Assembly: GCF_015832195.1 (NCBI RefSeq)
Contig: NC_052017.1
Location: 51,661,652 to 51,725,651 of the forward strand
Source of the DNA: Motacilla alba alba
Lineage: Eukaryota; Chordata; Aves; Passeriformes; Motacillidae
Length of the DNA: 64,000 bases
Direction: 5' to 3'
The position numbers were made by a program, and so were the translations under genes. Below, in pieces: positions 63,420-64,000 of this stretch (position 1 is the first letter of the stretch; every line of letters begins with the position of its first letter). The notes beneath the pieces are model-generated. The model was given only the letters and a program-made list of their open reading frames with translations. It had not been told where the DNA came from and ran no database searches.

Positions 63420-63425
63420 TTTATT
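63420..63425 (-). terminator. STK17A: candidate STK17A polyadenylation signal
   Basis: TTTATT on the + strand reads AATAAA on the - strand, 85 bases after the STK17A stop codon. It is the nearest consensus hexamer, but an unusually short 3' UTR would result. Signals further left may be the main ones. Confidence 0.3.
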
Positions 63426-63509
63426 GCATATCAGAAATTCACCTGGCTAGAATACTTTGTTTAGTAGAAAAAACTGCCTTCCAGTTACAGCTATGAAGCT
63501 CCACACAGT

Positions 63510-63843
63510 TCAGTAAATAAATTCTCCTGGTATTTCCTGCAGTAATGGTTCCTCAAATTTAAATCGTTTGGAAATGGCTTTCTGCTCAGTTACTTTTTCT
63601 TTTTCTGACTGCCTACATTGTCCCAGTGTGTATGAAGCCACTACAATTAGTTCTTCTGTCACTATTGATTCTTCCTCTCCAGTCTTCTCAGCGTCTACTG
63701 ATTGTTCAGAGGCAGAATCTGCATCTTTCTGGATGGCATCACTGGTCTCCCCTTCTGTACTCTTATTCCATGCCCTGCAAGCAGGATTATCACTTTGTTC
63801 CAACCATGGATGTTTAAGACATTCTTCAGCAGTTGCCCGGTCC
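63510..63843 (-). CDS. STK17A: STK17A (DRAK1) last coding exon, partial gene
   Basis: This 334-base exon on the - strand begins after a CCTCTGCAG acceptor and ends at TGA (63510-63512). It encodes about 110 residues. The first part, [14 protein letters not shown], is the end of the kinase domain (subdomain XI). A polar, acidic Ser/Glu-rich linker follows, and the exon ends with blocks found at the C terminus of human STK17[39 protein letters not shown] and QEIPGEFIY. The protein is a death-associated-protein-kinase-family serine/threonine kinase with a role in apoptosis, largely nuclear in reports. The catalytic lysine, the HRD/DFG motifs and all earlier exons lie beyond the right edge. The close STK17B paralogue is less likely because the tail matches STK17A and COA1 is the neighbour. 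Confidence 0.93.
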
Positions 63844-64000
63844 CTGCAGAGGAAGGAAAGTATTAAAATAAATGTTCAAATCAATACAAAATTCAGAACC
63901 TTGCAGAAGATATCACCAAAAATTATTCCAAGGATATGACTGTATTAAAGACAGATAGAATTGTAAATTAAAAAAACAAAAACAAACACTGACAGCTATT
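63844..64000 (-). other. STK17A: STK17A intron, incomplete at window edge
   Basis: The acceptor CTGCAG lies immediately right of the exon, preceded on the - strand by a modest pyrimidine tract. The remaining 157 bases are AT-rich with no further exon. Confidence 0.8.

Overview
The window is nuclear DNA of a sauropsid vertebrate, most likely a bird. The evidence is many truncated CR1 LINE copies in both orientations, intron-exon gene structure with GT-AG splice sites, compact CpG-rich promoter-like patches, and two genes whose proteins match vertebrate families. No bacterial-style operon, CRISPR array, phage, tRNA or rRNA was seen, and there is no evidence here for a novel defence or mobile system.

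Two genes can be supported. (1) COA1 (cytochrome c oxidase assembly factor 1, Coa1/TIMM21-like family) lies on the + strand with four coding exons at 47378-47471, 50292-50443, 52333-52409 and 54883-54979. They encode an intact protein of 139 residues, followed by a short 3' UTR with overlapping AATAAA signals at 55278-55287. (2) The last coding exon of STK17A (DRAK1, a DAP-kinase-family serine/threonine kinase) lies on the - strand at 63510-63843; the rest of that gene is beyond the right edge. The two genes are tail to tail, as in the human 7p13 region (from memory).

Layout. 1-3110: no gene, with CR1 copies at both ends. 3110-3600: a strong CpG island with a consensus splice donor on the + strand, a candidate distal first exon of COA1 or the promoter of a neighbour. 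3600-47000: about 43 kb with no convincing coding exon, holding CR1 remnants, older amniote repeat relics, microsatellites, a CTCF-like motif and a second CpG cluster near 22.1-22.27 kb. 46.96-47.11 kb: a third CpG cluster, 254 bp upstream of the first coding exon and ending in a usable splice donor. 47.4-55.3 kb: COA1. 55.3-63.4 kb: the intergenic space or 3' UTR between the convergent genes, with one more CR1 copy. 63.5-64.0 kb: the end of STK17A.

The two genes have separate jobs. COA1 is a small inner-mitochondrial-membrane protein linked to early assembly of respiratory complexes. STK17A is a kinase linked to apoptosis. The observations most worth checking are the choice among three CpG clusters as the COA1 start, a Cys-Trp-Cys motif created at the exon 3/4 junction of COA1, and a few long open stretches that match nothing I recognise.
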